Shown here piece by piece: positions 24,877 to 36,715 of a stretch of DNA of 44,087 nucleotides. The stretch is from Anaerolinea sp. (GTDB lineage: Bacteria; Chloroflexota; Anaerolineae; Anaerolineales; Anaerolineaceae). The number at the start of each line of letters is the position of its first letter. Within the stretch, counting starts at the first letter, position 1. Under the pieces are notes generated by a model that had not been told where the DNA came from, ran no database searches, and saw only the letters and a program-made list of their open reading frames with translations. Made by a program: the position numbers and the translations under genes. Location of the stretch: assembly GCA_029975965.1 (NCBI GenBank), contig JARKOV010000017.1, forward strand, positions 1 to 44,087. The letters run 5' to 3'.

Positions 24877-25905
24877 ATGAACGACCCGCAGAACAGGCTG
24901 GTCAATCCGCAGCCCAAGCCGGACGAAGCCTTCGATCCCGCGCTTCGACCGTTGCGCCTGGGGGATTTTATCGGGCAAGACCAGGTAAAGGAAAACCTGG
25001 CGATTTTAATCCAGGCAGCCCGGCAGCGCAACGAACCGCTGGAGCACGTCCTGTTCTATGGCCCGCCGGGGCTGGGCAAGACCACGCTGGCGCACGTGCT
25101 TTCCAATGAGATGGGCGTCAACATCAAGATCACCGCCGGGCCGGCAATCGAGAAAGCCGGTGACCTGGCCGCCATCATCACCAACCTCAAGGGCGGAGAC
25201 GTGCTCTTCATCGACGAGATTCACCGCCTGGGGCGGGCGATCGAGGAAATCCTCTACCCGGCCATGGAGGATTTTGCTCTCGACATCATGATTGGAAAAG
25301 GTCCGGCAGCCCGCTCGATCCGCCTCAAGCTGCCGCGCTTCACCGTCATTGGCGCGACCACCCGCCTGGCCCTGGTTTCGGCCCCTTTGCGCGCTCGCTT
25401 TGGCGCGGTTTATCGCCTGGATTACTATGACCCCAAGGCGATCGAGTTCATCTTGCGCCGCGCCGCAGGAAAAATGGCCATGACCGTTGAGAGCGACGGC
25501 TACGATGAGCTGGCCAAACGGGCACGCGGCACCCCGCGTGTAGCGCTGCGCTTGTTGCGTCGCGTGCGAGATTTCGCCCAGGTGCGCGCCAACGGTGCTG
25601 TGACGCGCGATGTGGCGCAAGAGGCGCTGAACCTGTTGAACGTCGATCCGCTCGGCCTGGATGAGGTCGACCGCCGTGTGCTGCACACCATCATCGAAAA
25701 ATACAGCGGCGGTCCGGTCGGGTTAAATACGATCGCCGCCTCGATCGGCGAGGAACCCGACACCATCATGGACGTGGTCGAGCCTTACCTGCTCCAATTG
25801 GGCTTCCTCGACCGCACCCCGCAGGGTCGCGTGGCGACCCGCCGGGCTTATGAGCACCTCGCCATCCCATATCCCGAGTCTTCGCAGCAGGCGCGTCTGT
25901 TCTGA
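24877..25905 (+). CDS. ruvB: Holliday junction DNA helicase subunit
   Basis: This 342-aa AAA+ motor drives branch migration with RuvA. ATG 24877 is chosen over the open frame to 24814 because it matches family length and lies 7 nt after a TATAAT. The N-terminus [19 protein letters not shown] is canonical. Walker A is GPPGLGKTT, Walker B FIDEIHRL, sensor 1 IGATTR, and the arginine-finger region ends APLRARFG. The C-terminal winged helix contains [15 protein letters not shown] and ends in the usual P(Q/E)GR-type [15 protein letters not shown]. ruvA and ruvC are not here. It overlaps queA by four bases. Confidence 0.97.
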   Translation: MNDPQNRLVNPQPKPDEAFDPALRPLRLGDFIGQDQVKENLAILIQAARQRNEPLEHVLFYGPPGLGKTTLAHVLSNEMGVNIKITAGPAIEKAGDLAAIITNLKGGDVLFIDEIHRLGRAIEEILYPAMEDFALDIMIGKGPAARSIRLKLPRFTVIGATTRLALVSAPLRARFGAVYRLDYYDPKAIEFILRRAAGKMAMTVESDGYDELAKRARGTPRVALRLLRRVRDFAQVRANGAVTRDVAQEALNLLNVDPLGLDEVDRRVLHTIIEKYSGGPVGLNTIAASIGEEPDTIMDVVEPYLLQLGFLDRTPQGRVATRRAYEHLAIPYPESSQQARLF

Positions 25906-26921
25906 AAACCTCCGATTTCGACTACCACCTCCCCCCCGAGCGGATCGCCCAGACCCCAGTCGAACCGCGCCATGCGTCGCGCCTGCTCGTCCTGCACCGT
26001 GTGAGCGGTGAATTGGAGCACGCCACCTTCGGCGACCTGGGTCGCTACCTATCGCCGGGCGACCTGCTGGTGATCAACCAGACCCGCGTCATCCCGGCTC
26101 GCCTCTTCGCCCGAAAAGAGACCGGGGGCCGGGTGGAGCTGCTCCTCTTGCGCCGGGTCGACGCGTTGACCTGGGAAGCCCTGGTCGGCGGGAAGCGCCT
26201 GAACGCTGGCAAGCGCCTGGTCACCCAGGACGGGCTGCCGGTGGAGGTGGTCGCCGACCTGGAAGGCTCGCGCCGGTTGGTGCGCTTTGCCGGTCCTGTA
26301 GAGGAAACCCTGGAGCGAACGGGGCACATGCCGCTCCCGCCGTACATTCACGAGCCACTGCGCGACCCAGAGCGCTATCAGACCGTTTACGCCGTCCAAC
26401 CCGGTTCCGCCGCCGCTCCCACTGCCGGGCTGCATTTCACCCCCGAGCTGATCGCAACCCTGCAGCAGCAGGGGGTGTTGTTTGCCAGCCTTACCCTCCA
26501 CGTGGGTCTCGACACCTTCGCCCCGGTGACGGAGGACGATCCACGCCAGCACGTCATCCACACCGAATGGTGCGAGCTTTCACCCACAACCGCTTCGGCA
26601 GTCAACGATACGCGCCGCGCCGGCAAGCGGGTCATCGCTGTCGGCACGACCAGCGTGCGCACCCTCGAATCGGCGGCACACCAGGCACTCCCCGGCGAAA
26701 CGGTCGCAGCCTATTCCGGCCCCACCGACCTTTTTATTCTGCCGGGGCACACCTTCCGCGCGGTAGACGCGATGGTGACCAATTTTCATCTGCCGCGATC
26801 ATCGCTGATCATGCTGGTCAGCGCGTTTGCTGGCCGAGAGCGCATCCTCGCCGCCTACCAGACAGCCATCCAGATGGAATACCGGTTTTATTCTTTTGGC
26901 GATGCCATGCTCATCCTGTAG
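25902..26921 (+). CDS. queA: S-adenosylmethionine:tRNA ribosyltransferase-isomerase, CTG start
   Basis: QueA transfers the ribosyl group of SAM to tRNA-bound preQ1 in queuosine synthesis. A GTG-initiated frame from 26001 would lack the conserved N-terminus. The same frame upstream encodes [18 protein letters not shown] followed by [10 protein letters not shown], which is diagnostic for QueA. No ATG, GTG or TTG precedes it; the only plausible start is CTG at 25902, overlapping the ruvB stop as CTGA. The result is 339 aa, the normal family length. Later motifs include [28 protein letters not shown] and [17 protein letters not shown]. Translation is probably coupled to ruvB. The uracil-DNA glycosylase gene follows 16 nt later. 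Confidence 0.93.
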   Translation: MKTSDFDYHLPPERIAQTPVEPRHASRLLVLHRVSGELEHATFGDLGRYLSPGDLLVINQTRVIPARLFARKETGGRVELLLLRRVDALTWEALVGGKRLNAGKRLVTQDGLPVEVVADLEGSRRLVRFAGPVEETLERTGHMPLPPYIHEPLRDPERYQTVYAVQPGSAAAPTAGLHFTPELIATLQQQGVLFASLTLHVGLDTFAPVTEDDPRQHVIHTEWCELSPTTASAVNDTRRAGKRVIAVGTTSVRTLESAAHQALPGETVAAYSGPTDLFILPGHTFRAVDAMVTNFHLPRSSLIMLVSAFAGRERILAAYQTAIQMEYRFYSFGDAMLIL

Positions 26922-26937
26922 GAAACCACACTTTGCC

Positions 26938-27633
26938 ATGAACGCCCAACCCCCAACAAAACTCGACGACCTGAACGCCCGCGTCACTACCTGCCGGTTA
27001 TGTCCGCGCCTGGTAGCCTGGCGCGAAGAGATGGCGCGCGAAAAGAGGCGCGCTTTTCGCGAGTGGGATTACTGGGGTAAGCCGGTGCCGGGCTTTGGCG
27101 ATCCAGCCGCGCGCCTCCTGGTCGTCGGGCTGGCCCCCGGCGCGCATGGCTCGAACCGCACCGGGCGCATGTTCACCGGCGATGCCTCCGGCGATTTTTT
27201 GTTTGCCGCTTTGCACCGCAGCGGGTTCGCCAGCCAACCCTCATCCGCTCATCGCGAAGACGGCCTCTCCCTGACCGGACTGTACATTAGCGCGGCTGTG
27301 CGCTGCGCGCCACCCGACAACAAGCCCACCCCGCAGGAGATCGCTACCTGCCGCCCATATCTGGAGGAAGAAATCGCCCTTTTCCCTCACCTGCAGGGCT
27401 TCGTCGCGCTTGGCCGGATTGCCTACGACTGGCTCCTTAACTGGTACAGGCAACGCGGCGTCCAGCCGGACGGCTCAGGCTTCGAGCACGCGGCATTTCA
27501 ACAACCGGCTACGCATCTGCCCTGGCTCCTGGCATCCTACCACCCCAGTCGCCAGAACACCCAGACCGGACGCCTGACTGTCGCGATGTTTGACCAGGTC
27601 TGGCATATTGCCCGCGACCGGCTGGAGCCTTAA
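26938..27633 (+). CDS. uracil-DNA glycosylase, family 5 (UDGb type)
   Basis: This 231-aa iron-sulfur base-excision repair enzyme removes uracil and other deaminated bases. ATG 26938 is chosen because homology-like sequence begins there; the frame extends to 26827 within queA. Motif 1, GLAPGAHGSNRTGRMFTGD, is the UDGb signature and lacks the polar catalytic residue of families 1-4. The last motif is SYHPSRQNTQTGRLT. Four cluster cysteines are supplied by TCRLCPRL, VRCAPPDN and ATCRPYL. It is co-directional with ruvB and queA, 16 nt downstream, so a DNA repair/tRNA modification operon is likely. Confidence 0.9.
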   Translation: MNAQPPTKLDDLNARVTTCRLCPRLVAWREEMAREKRRAFREWDYWGKPVPGFGDPAARLLVVGLAPGAHGSNRTGRMFTGDASGDFLFAALHRSGFASQPSSAHREDGLSLTGLYISAAVRCAPPDNKPTPQEIATCRPYLEEEIALFPHLQGFVALGRIAYDWLLNWYRQRGVQPDGSGFEHAAFQQPATHLPWLLASYHPSRQNTQTGRLTVAMFDQVWHIARDRLEP

Positions 27634-27678
27634 CCTGCTCTCCCTATCCAGTTGTTTGGTCGACCCGCCGGAGGTACC

Positions 27679-28656
27679 ATGAGTCGCCCGCTGCGCACCC
27701 TGCTGATCTTCATCGGAATCATCGCTCTCGTCATCATCCTTGGGCCTTTGATTGTCCCTCTTCCGCCGTTGAGCGGAATCCGGCCTGTATCGGAGTTGGC
27801 CGACGCCGACAGCCGATTCGTCGAAGTGAATGGGGTGGATGTGCACTACAAGCAATCCGGCACCGGACGACCCGCCATAATCCTCTTGCACGGGTTCGGC
27901 GCCAGCGTATTTTCCTGGCGTGAGGTCACCGTGCCGCTCAGCCAGTACGGCACGGTCGTCGCCTACGACCGCCCTGCCTTCGGCCTTACGGAACGCCCCA
28001 GGCCCGGCGGCTGGCAAGGCGAGTCGCCGTATGGCGCGCAGGCCAACCTGGATCTGTTGCTTGGCTTGATGGATGAGCTGGAGATTCAACAAGCCATCTT
28101 GATTGGGCATTCAGCCGGCGGGCGGCTGGCGGTTCAGGCGGCACTTTCTCACCCTGAGCGCGTCAGCGGGCTGGTTTTGGTCGGGGCGGCTATCTACACT
28201 GGCGGAGGGCAATCATTCGGCTGGCTCCGCCCGTTAATCAACACCCCTCAAATGGACCGCCTTGGGCCGTTCTTCGCCCGGTCGCTCAGCGGCGAACAGG
28301 GCAATGCCTTCACCCAGGCGGCCTGGCACGACCCGGCGAAAATCACCGCGGAAATTCAAGAGGGATACCGCAAGCCCTTGCAGGTCGATAACTGGGACGT
28401 GGCCCTGTGGGAATTTACCAAGGTGGGCAGCGGCTCGGAGGACCTTGCCCCTCGGCTACAAGACCTGCATCTCCCCGTGCTGGTCGTGAGCGGCGACGAC
28501 GACCGGATCGTCCCGACCAGCGACAGCGTCACCCTGAGTGGTGAAATTCCTGGAGCTCAGTTGGCGATTTTCGCGCAGTGCGGGCACCTGCCCCATGAAG
28601 AATGCCCGGCAGCCTTCCTCGAGGCGGTGGAACCCTTTCTTGAGCAATTCCGCTAA
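27679..28656 (+). CDS. membrane-anchored alpha/beta hydrolase
   Basis: This 325-aa protein starts at ATG 27679 behind GGAGGT. A single hydrophobic segment (TLLIFIGIIALVIILGPLIV) anchors it to the membrane, probably with the catalytic domain outside. The alpha/beta fold follows from residue ~50: oxyanion loop LLHGFGASVFSW, nucleophile elbow IGHSAGG, acid in SGDDDRIVP and His in CGHLPHEE. It resembles haloperoxidase/epoxide-hydrolase-like esterases, and the substrate is not predictable. It is 45 nt after the glycosylase gene and 12 nt before a second hydrolase. Confidence 0.87.
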   Translation: MSRPLRTLLIFIGIIALVIILGPLIVPLPPLSGIRPVSELADADSRFVEVNGVDVHYKQSGTGRPAIILLHGFGASVFSWREVTVPLSQYGTVVAYDRPAFGLTERPRPGGWQGESPYGAQANLDLLLGLMDELEIQQAILIGHSAGGRLAVQAALSHPERVSGLVLVGAAIYTGGGQSFGWLRPLINTPQMDRLGPFFARSLSGEQGNAFTQAAWHDPAKITAEIQEGYRKPLQVDNWDVALWEFTKVGSGSEDLAPRLQDLHLPVLVVSGDDDRIVPTSDSVTLSGEIPGAQLAIFAQCGHLPHEECPAAFLEAVEPFLEQFR

Positions 28657-28668
28657 GCCAACGACGCC

Positions 28669-29946
28669 TTGATCCACGACTTCCTGCATATCCTCAACCG
28701 CCGCGCGCTGGCCTGGAGCATCCTATCGCTCCTGGCTGGAGGCTTTTGGTCAACCGAGAAAATGGATCTTTGGCGCGGGATCGGAATGGCCGTTGGCATC
28801 TGCGGGCTGGCTGGCGCGGTAATCGCATGGCCTTCCATGGTGCGCTCATCGTGGAAATTGCCCCTCGCGTTCTCGCTGGATGAACTGGCCATCGAAACCC
28901 GCAAGGCTCAAAAATACCTCATGGCCTTCTGTGCCCTGGCTGGCGTCGTCCTGGCTGGTGGGATCGTGATACATCTCCTGGTTGGCACTCAAACCGCCTT
29001 TTGGCGCGGCTTCGCCTGGGGAATCATCATCCAGGGCAGCTTTTTCCTCCTTCTCACACTCATCCATTGGATCCGATTGCCCACCGAGCCAACGCTGCCC
29101 GACCTGGGTCTGTTCGATGCCCCAGAACACGCCGCATTTCACCTGTCAGGCCGGCGCGGGACCGTTGTGCTGGTGCACGGATTTCCTGGCACTCCCAACG
29201 AAATGCGCCCCCTGGCTGAGGCGCTCAACCGAAACGGCTGGGGCGTCCGTGCCATCTTGTTGCCCGGTTTTGGCCGCCAGATCTCCACATTGTTCCAGCA
29301 ACGCAGCGCGACATGGGTCGATGCAATCACCCAGGAGGTCGAGGCCGCCAGGTCTGACGCGAAACCGGTCGTGCTGTGCGGATTCTCGATGGGTGGGGGG
29401 CTGAGCGTGACAGCGGCTACTCGCTGCCGTCCCGATGGACTGGTGTTGATCGCCCCATTTTGGTTCGATGAGTCGCTCGTGGTGCGTGGTCTGGTATGGG
29501 TCACGCGCATCTTTCTGCCGGTTGCCATCCGACCGTTCCGCCGCATCCGCTTCCCCAACCTGCAGTTGCGCGCCGCAGCCGGCCAGGTCGCCCCCGAGAT
29601 CGACCTGGATCATCCCGCAATGCAACAGATGGCGAGAGAGTTGCGCATTCCATTTTTACTGGCGGAGCAATTTCGCCAATTCAGTTTTTCCTTGCAACGC
29701 AATGCCGCTCAACTCCGTCTGCCCACGCTGGTCATTCAAGGAAATCGCGACCCCATCGTCCGCCCGGCGCTTTCCCGCAAGATAGCCCGCCGGATCGGAG
29801 ATCATGCCCGCTATCACGAAGTGGATGGCGAGCACCACATCATCTTATCCGACAGCTCTGGTTTTGAGGCGACGGTCGAGCTAATCAAAGAATTTCTCGA
29901 TCAGAAAGTTGATTTTGCCAATACGCCAACAAGGGAAAATGAATAA
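28669..29946 (+). CDS. multi-pass membrane alpha/beta hydrolase (carboxylesterase-like)
   Basis: This 425-aa protein is taken from TTG 28669, 12 nt after the preceding gene; no ribosome binding site is obvious and the exact start is uncertain. About four hydrophobic segments fill residues ~15-140. The hydrolase domain follows, with VVLVHGFPGTPNEMRPLAEAL, the nucleophile elbow GFSMGGG, acid loop IQGNRDPIV and catalytic His in DGEHHIIL. The GFPGTP...MRPLAE pattern is typical of carboxylesterase/monoacylglycerol-lipase relatives. It probably acts on a lipid or ester at the membrane. A strong terminator follows. Confidence 0.85.
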   Translation: MIHDFLHILNRRALAWSILSLLAGGFWSTEKMDLWRGIGMAVGICGLAGAVIAWPSMVRSSWKLPLAFSLDELAIETRKAQKYLMAFCALAGVVLAGGIVIHLLVGTQTAFWRGFAWGIIIQGSFFLLLTLIHWIRLPTEPTLPDLGLFDAPEHAAFHLSGRRGTVVLVHGFPGTPNEMRPLAEALNRNGWGVRAILLPGFGRQISTLFQQRSATWVDAITQEVEAARSDAKPVVLCGFSMGGGLSVTAATRCRPDGLVLIAPFWFDESLVVRGLVWVTRIFLPVAIRPFRRIRFPNLQLRAAAGQVAPEIDLDHPAMQQMARELRIPFLLAEQFRQFSFSLQRNAAQLRLPTLVIQGNRDPIVRPALSRKIARRIGDHARYHEVDGEHHIILSDSSGFEATVELIKEFLDQKVDFANTPTRENE

Positions 29947-29950
29947 GAAC

Positions 29951-29993
29951 AGCGGGTCAAGGAGGGAGAACATCTCCTTGACCCGCTGCCTTT
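29951..29993. terminator. strong bidirectional intrinsic terminator
   Basis: AGCGGGTCAAGGAG (29951-29964) and CTCCTTGACCCGCT (29974-29987) form a perfect 14-bp stem, followed by GCCTTTT on the plus strand. It separates the ruvB-hydrolase run from the convergent enolase gene and can serve both. Confidence 0.85.
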
Positions 29994-30013
29994 TACCTTC
30001 GTGGCTTATATCT

Positions 30014-31378
<1,365 letters not shown>

Positions 31379-31388
31379 TCATGGCAAG

Positions 31389-31394
31389 TATAAT
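31389..31394 (+). promoter_or_regulatory. -10 box for leaderless DinB-like gene
   Basis: TATAAT ends 6 nt before ATG 31401, and no ribosome binding site lies between. Confidence 0.6.
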
Positions 31395-31400
31395 CTATTT

Positions 31401-31898
31401 ATGGATATCCGAGCAGCGCTTCACTCTCAGTTTCATGCCGCCCTGTCGATGCTTGCTGAAAGTGTCGAAAAATGTCCCGACTCCGAGTGGACGTCCGAGC
31501 GATACACCTCGCCCACCTGGCGCATCGCCTATCACGCCCTGTTCTACACCCACCTTTACCTGCAGAAAAACATCGGTGAATTTCATGCCTGGATAGGGCA
31601 TCGAGAAAAAGCGGAAGACTTAAGCGTCCCGCTGGAGACATCGCAAGCGAAAGGGGTGGATATTGAGCCGTTCACCAGGCAAGAAATTCGCGAATATCTC
31701 GCTTTTCTCCGCACGGAGGTCGATGCACGTTTGAGCGAGGTCAACCTGGAAGGGCCGTCGGGGTTCGATTGGCTTCCGTTTTCAAAGCTCGAGCTGCAAG
31801 TTTATAACCTTCGCCACCTGCAACAGCATGTCGGTGAAATCGACCAACGCCTGGGCGAGGCCGGCGTGGAAGTCCATTGGATCGGCTCGGGCAACTGA
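31401..31898 (+). CDS. DinB-like four-helix-bundle protein
   Basis: This 165-aa cytoplasmic protein belongs to the DinB/YfiT-like superfamily, whose members form a four-helix bundle with a three-His metal site. ATG 31401 is set by a TATAAT 6 nt upstream. Candidate ligands are the His in RIAYHALFYTHLYL and the HLQQH pair near the C-terminus, which is the usual spacing. Such proteins include metal-dependent thiol transferases and hydrolases, but no specific reaction can be assigned here. It converges on pyrG with only ten bases between the stops. Confidence 0.8.
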   Translation: MDIRAALHSQFHAALSMLAESVEKCPDSEWTSERYTSPTWRIAYHALFYTHLYLQKNIGEFHAWIGHREKAEDLSVPLETSQAKGVDIEPFTRQEIREYLAFLRTEVDARLSEVNLEGPSGFDWLPFSKLELQVYNLRHLQQHVGEIDQRLGEAGVEVHWIGSGN

Positions 31899-31908
31899 TC
31901 TCTTGCGA

Positions 31909-33666
<1,758 letters not shown>

Positions 33667-33763
33667 TCATATAATCCATTCTGCGGAAAGTTTACCATAA
33701 GTATGCGGCGAGTGGTCGCTTTCAACTCATCAATCATCTGGAAATAGAGCTCAGGTCGATAAC

Positions 33764-33793
33764 CAAGAAAAACCCGCCGGGACGCGGCGGGTT
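33764..33793 (-). terminator. intrinsic terminator of the S1-domain gene
   Basis: In minus-strand RNA, AACCCGCCG and CGGCGGGTT (33785-33793 and 33771-33779) form a perfect 9-bp stem followed by TTTTCTTGG. It lies 38 nt after the S1 gene's stop. Confidence 0.8.
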
Positions 33794-33831
33794 ATGGGTG
33801 ATTCAAAGGGAGATGGAGGAATAGAACCCGG

Positions 33832-34677
33832 TTAGCTGGTCTGGATTTTATTATCCAACGTGCGGCTGAGAATATCTTCCTGCTCTTGCGAAATGCTTTT
33901 ATTCTTGCGCGATTTCTCTTCCTGCTTGCGCGCTTTGGCTCGTTCCATGGCTTCACGCCAGGCAACAGCCATCGAGGTTTCGGCTTCAGCTTCGGCCTCA
34001 GTCTCGCCCAGGGCAGCCAGCAACTCGTCCACGTTACCGCCGCCTTCGCCGCTGCGGCTGCGAGCCGATTTGGCTTTGCGCGGCTTGCGGACCGGCTTTT
34101 CCCGTTTGGGAGGTTCGACAAATGCGCGGGCAGGTTCTTCTTCAACGACCGGTTCAGGGAGCAGCGCTTTGATGCTCAGCTTGATCTGGCGCTTCTTGCG
34201 GTTGACGTCGATCACCTGCGCCTCAATCTCATCCTCTTCCTTGACCACATCCGCGGGCTGGCGGACATAACCGTGCGCCATCTCTGAAATGTGGATCAGG
34301 CCGGGGCGTTCCGCGCCGATCTCGACAAACGCGCCGAACTTCTCCAGGCGCACAACTTTCCCCTTGACCGTCATGCCTTTTTTGATGTCGCGCCATTCCA
34401 GGTCGAGCGGTTTAAACATGGTTAACTCGACCCGCTCATCTTTCACCCGGCGCACCCACACTTCGATCTCCTGGTCCACCTGTAAAACATCGCCTACGCG
34501 CTTGATCGGCTCGCTGGTGGGAGGAATGATCTGCGAAATGTGGATCATCGCCGGTTTTCCACTGCCAATGTCCACCAACGCTCCCGCCAACCCGATTTTT
34601 AAAACTTTACCGGTAATGTGCATCTTTGGTTTAATATCAGGGCTATTTTCTACTTCGGTCGTTAATTCTGGCTCCAT
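33832..34677 (-). CDS. S1 RNA-binding domain protein (two S1 repeats)
   Basis: This 281-aa protein has two S1 domains. S1-1 (~18-95) reads ITGKVLKIGLAGALVDIG, then MIHISQI. S1-2 (~103-172) reads VKGKVVRLEKFGAFVEIG, then GLIHISEMAHGYV. A long charged C-terminal tail, rich in Lys/Arg then Glu/Ala, is probably disordered or helical. It is shorter than ribosomal protein S1 and resembles the reduced S1-type proteins of Gram-positive and Chloroflexota genomes. It may assist mRNA binding to ribosomes or bind RNA generally. The start at ATG 34677 follows GGGAGAG, behind a consensus promoter. Confidence 0.88.
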   Translation of the reverse strand: MEPELTTEVENSPDIKPKMHITGKVLKIGLAGALVDIGSGKPAMIHISQIIPPTSEPIKRVGDVLQVDQEIEVWVRRVKDERVELTMFKPLDLEWRDIKKGMTVKGKVVRLEKFGAFVEIGAERPGLIHISEMAHGYVRQPADVVKEEDEIEAQVIDVNRKKRQIKLSIKALLPEPVVEEEPARAFVEPPKREKPVRKPRKAKSARSRSGEGGGNVDELLAALGETEAEAEAETSMAVAWREAMERAKARKQEEKSRKNKSISQEQEDILSRTLDNKIQTS

Positions 34678-34711
34678 CCCGTACTCTCCCTAATTAGTTT
34701 CACGAAAGTTG

Positions 34712-34741
34712 ATTATACCCCTCGGAGACGCGTTTTGTCAA
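34712..34741 (-). promoter_or_regulatory. consensus sigma70 promoter of the S1 gene
   Basis: On the minus strand, TTGACA (34741-34736) and TATAAT (34717-34712) both match consensus exactly with an 18-bp spacer. This is the strongest promoter I can see in the window. Confidence 0.88.
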
Positions 34742-34749
34742 TTACCCGA

Positions 34750-34769
34750 TTTGTGACAATTCTCACAAA
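34750..34769. promoter_or_regulatory. CRP-type palindromic operator
   Basis: The sequence is a perfect 20-bp palindromic site, TTTGTGA-N6-TCACAAA, containing the CRP/FNR-family half-site pattern TGTGA-N6-TCACA. Its edge lies 8 bp upstream of the S1 promoter's -35 box and about 86 bp before the divergent RelA/SpoT-like gene, so one bound dimer could influence both. Confidence 0.65.
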
Positions 34770-34843
34770 ACTTTTTCGGTCAATTGGATTTTCGGGTTCC
34801 ACCGCACCGTCAAGTTGGAGTGCTTTTTCTCCTTCCAATGATG

Positions 34844-34849
34844 TAAAAT
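34844..34849 (+). promoter_or_regulatory. -10 box for leaderless RelA/SpoT-like gene
   Basis: TAAAAT ends 6 nt before ATG 34856 with no ribosome binding site between. Confidence 0.5.
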
Positions 34850-34855
34850 CTTGCT

Positions 34856-36715
34856 ATGGTCAACATCGAGAAAATCGAGAACATCCGTCCCAGCGTTGCC
34901 GACGAATTCAACCCGGGTAATTTCGTCCCCCGCACGCCGGCGATCGAAAAAGCCTACGAATGGGGAAAACAACTCCATGCCGGCCAGAAACGGCTCAGCG
35001 GCGAACCCTACTTCGAGACCCACTGTGGCTGGGTGGCGGCGTTTCTCGACCGGCTGGTTGGCAACGAAGCCTGGACCATCGCCGGGCTGCTGCACGACAG
35101 CGTCGAAGATTCTGGAGAAAGCCTCGAACAGATTCGCTCGTTGTTTCCGGGCAAGTTGGGCGATGATGTCGCCTATATCGTGGATGGCGTGACCAAATTG
35201 AGCAACCCCCGCGATGGGCGCTCGCGTGAAATCGAAACCCTGCGCAAAATCGCCATGTTTCGAGATCCCGGTGTATTCCTGGTGAAACTGGCCGACAAAA
35301 GCCACAACCTGCTCACCCTCGAACACATGCCGCCCGCGAAGCGCGTGCAGAAAGCCACGGAGGCGATCCGGGCTTACGGCAAATTGGCTGGGATCCTCAA
35401 CTGTTATCGTTGGCGTTGCTGGTTGGAGGACATGGCGTTCCCCTTCGCCGATTCCGAAACCTTCGCCTATGTCAAGCAGCGCATCGATGCCGACCCCCGA
35501 CTGCAGATCTCGTTCATCCATCATTACTTGGAGCAAATGGCCGGCCTGATGCAAAAAACCGGCATCAACGGTGAGGTGACCATCTTTGTCAACGGGTACT
35601 GGCAGTCCTGGCAGAAACTCCGCCGCATGGCGCGCGCTCGAAAAGCCCCGCTGAACGATTTTTCTCACCTCAACGACCTGATCAGTTTTCGCATGGTGGT
35701 GGACGATTCTGATCGGAATGCCTGTTACGACCTGTTAGGCGCGGTCAACAACTTCTTCGGCTCATATCTCGACAACGACCGCTTCGATGACTTTATCGCT
35801 TATCCCCAGAACGGCTACCGCGCCATCCAGGTGACCTCCTGGTTGCCTGATGTTGGCGCGGTGGAGGTGGCAATCGCCACACGTGAAATGGAAGGCGAGA
35901 ACATGTGGGGGGTCGTGGATTGCATCAAAAACAACCGCGACACTTCCCACTACCGGCCCGTCGAGATCCTCACCCCCAGCGGTGGCGCTCGCTTTTTAAG
36001 TGAAGGCTCGACCGTGCTGGACGCCGTCGCTTCCATCCAGCAGGAGTTCCTGCTCGATAAAATCAGCGCCGTCAAAGTCAACGGCAGCCTGGCGCGCCTT
36101 TCGGACCGGGTTACCCCGGGTGATGTGGTGGAAGTGGTCACCAGCGGCAAGCGCCTCACGCCGACCGAAGACTGGCTCAACTACTGCAACGAGTCCACCG
36201 CCCGCTTGCTTCGCCTGGTGCTGGCGGTCGAGGCGCTGCGAAAATCCGCAGAGCAGGGCCGCCAGGCTGTGCGCAACATCCTGGCACAGCAGGGCATCCT
36301 TGCCCTCGAAGATGTCCAGGCGCTGGAAGTGGACCGCGTCGACAACCTGGTGGAATTATTGGGGTGCGCCAGCCTGGAAGATCTATACACCGCGGTCGGC
36401 GGTGGCGCCATCCGCCTGGAAGACGTCAACCGCGCGTTGGCAGAGGTGGGCATCAGCCGTGAGAACCTGCGTTGGACGACGATCAACATGATCGCCGACC
36501 AGCAAGACAACCGCCCCGGCGTGCTCTCGCTCCTCTCCGGTCTGGTTTCCAGCCAGGGAGGTAACATCTTACGCTCGGTGAACAACACGCTGCCAGACGG
36601 TGGGTTCAGCTTGCGCCTGGTGATCGCCCAATTGGGCAACGATCAGAAAAAAGCCCTGGAAAAAGCCTTCCTCACCAGCGGCATTACCTTCCGGTTGCTG
36701 GAGATCGTCCGGTGA
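34856..36715 (+). CDS. RelA/SpoT homologue, probably (p)ppGpp hydrolase only
   Basis: This 619-aa protein has the long-Rel order: HD hydrolase (~30-200), synthetase-like domain (~240-360), TGS (~365-430), helical region and C-terminal ACT (~545-619). The hydrolase residues are all present: R46, H56, H80-D81, E84-D85, D147 and N151, matching the canonical spacing. The synthetase-like part keeps NDLISFR and PQNGY. The ATP-binding RPK of the GRPK motif is replaced (NGYWQSW), and the E-V-Q-I-R strand reads EVAIAT. Synthesis of (p)ppGpp is therefore doubtful. It is about 100 aa shorter than typical bifunctional Rel. A metallophosphoesterase gene overlaps its stop in a GTGA. Confidence 0.85.
   Translation: MVNIEKIENIRPSVADEFNPGNFVPRTPAIEKAYEWGKQLHAGQKRLSGEPYFETHCGWVAAFLDRLVGNEAWTIAGLLHDSVEDSGESLEQIRSLFPGKLGDDVAYIVDGVTKLSNPRDGRSREIETLRKIAMFRDPGVFLVKLADKSHNLLTLEHMPPAKRVQKATEAIRAYGKLAGILNCYRWRCWLEDMAFPFADSETFAYVKQRIDADPRLQISFIHHYLEQMAGLMQKTGINGEVTIFVNGYWQSWQKLRRMARARKAPLNDFSHLNDLISFRMVVDDSDRNACYDLLGAVNNFFGSYLDNDRFDDFIAYPQNGYRAIQVTSWLPDVGAVEVAIATREMEGENMWGVVDCIKNNRDTSHYRPVEILTPSGGARFLSEGSTVLDAVASIQQEFLLDKISAVKVNGSLARLSDRVTPGDVVEVVTSGKRLTPTEDWLNYCNESTARLLRLVLAVEALRKSAEQGRQAVRNILAQQGILALEDVQALEVDRVDNLVELLGCASLEDLYTAVGGGAIRLEDVNRALAEVGISRENLRWTTINMIADQQDNRPGVLSLLSGLVSSQGGNILRSVNNTLPDGGFSLRLVIAQLGNDQKKALEKAFLTSGITFRLLEIVR

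Noticed and set aside
26001..26003. GTG as the queA start
   Set aside because: It would remove the family's conserved N-terminal segment, which is encoded in frame upstream.
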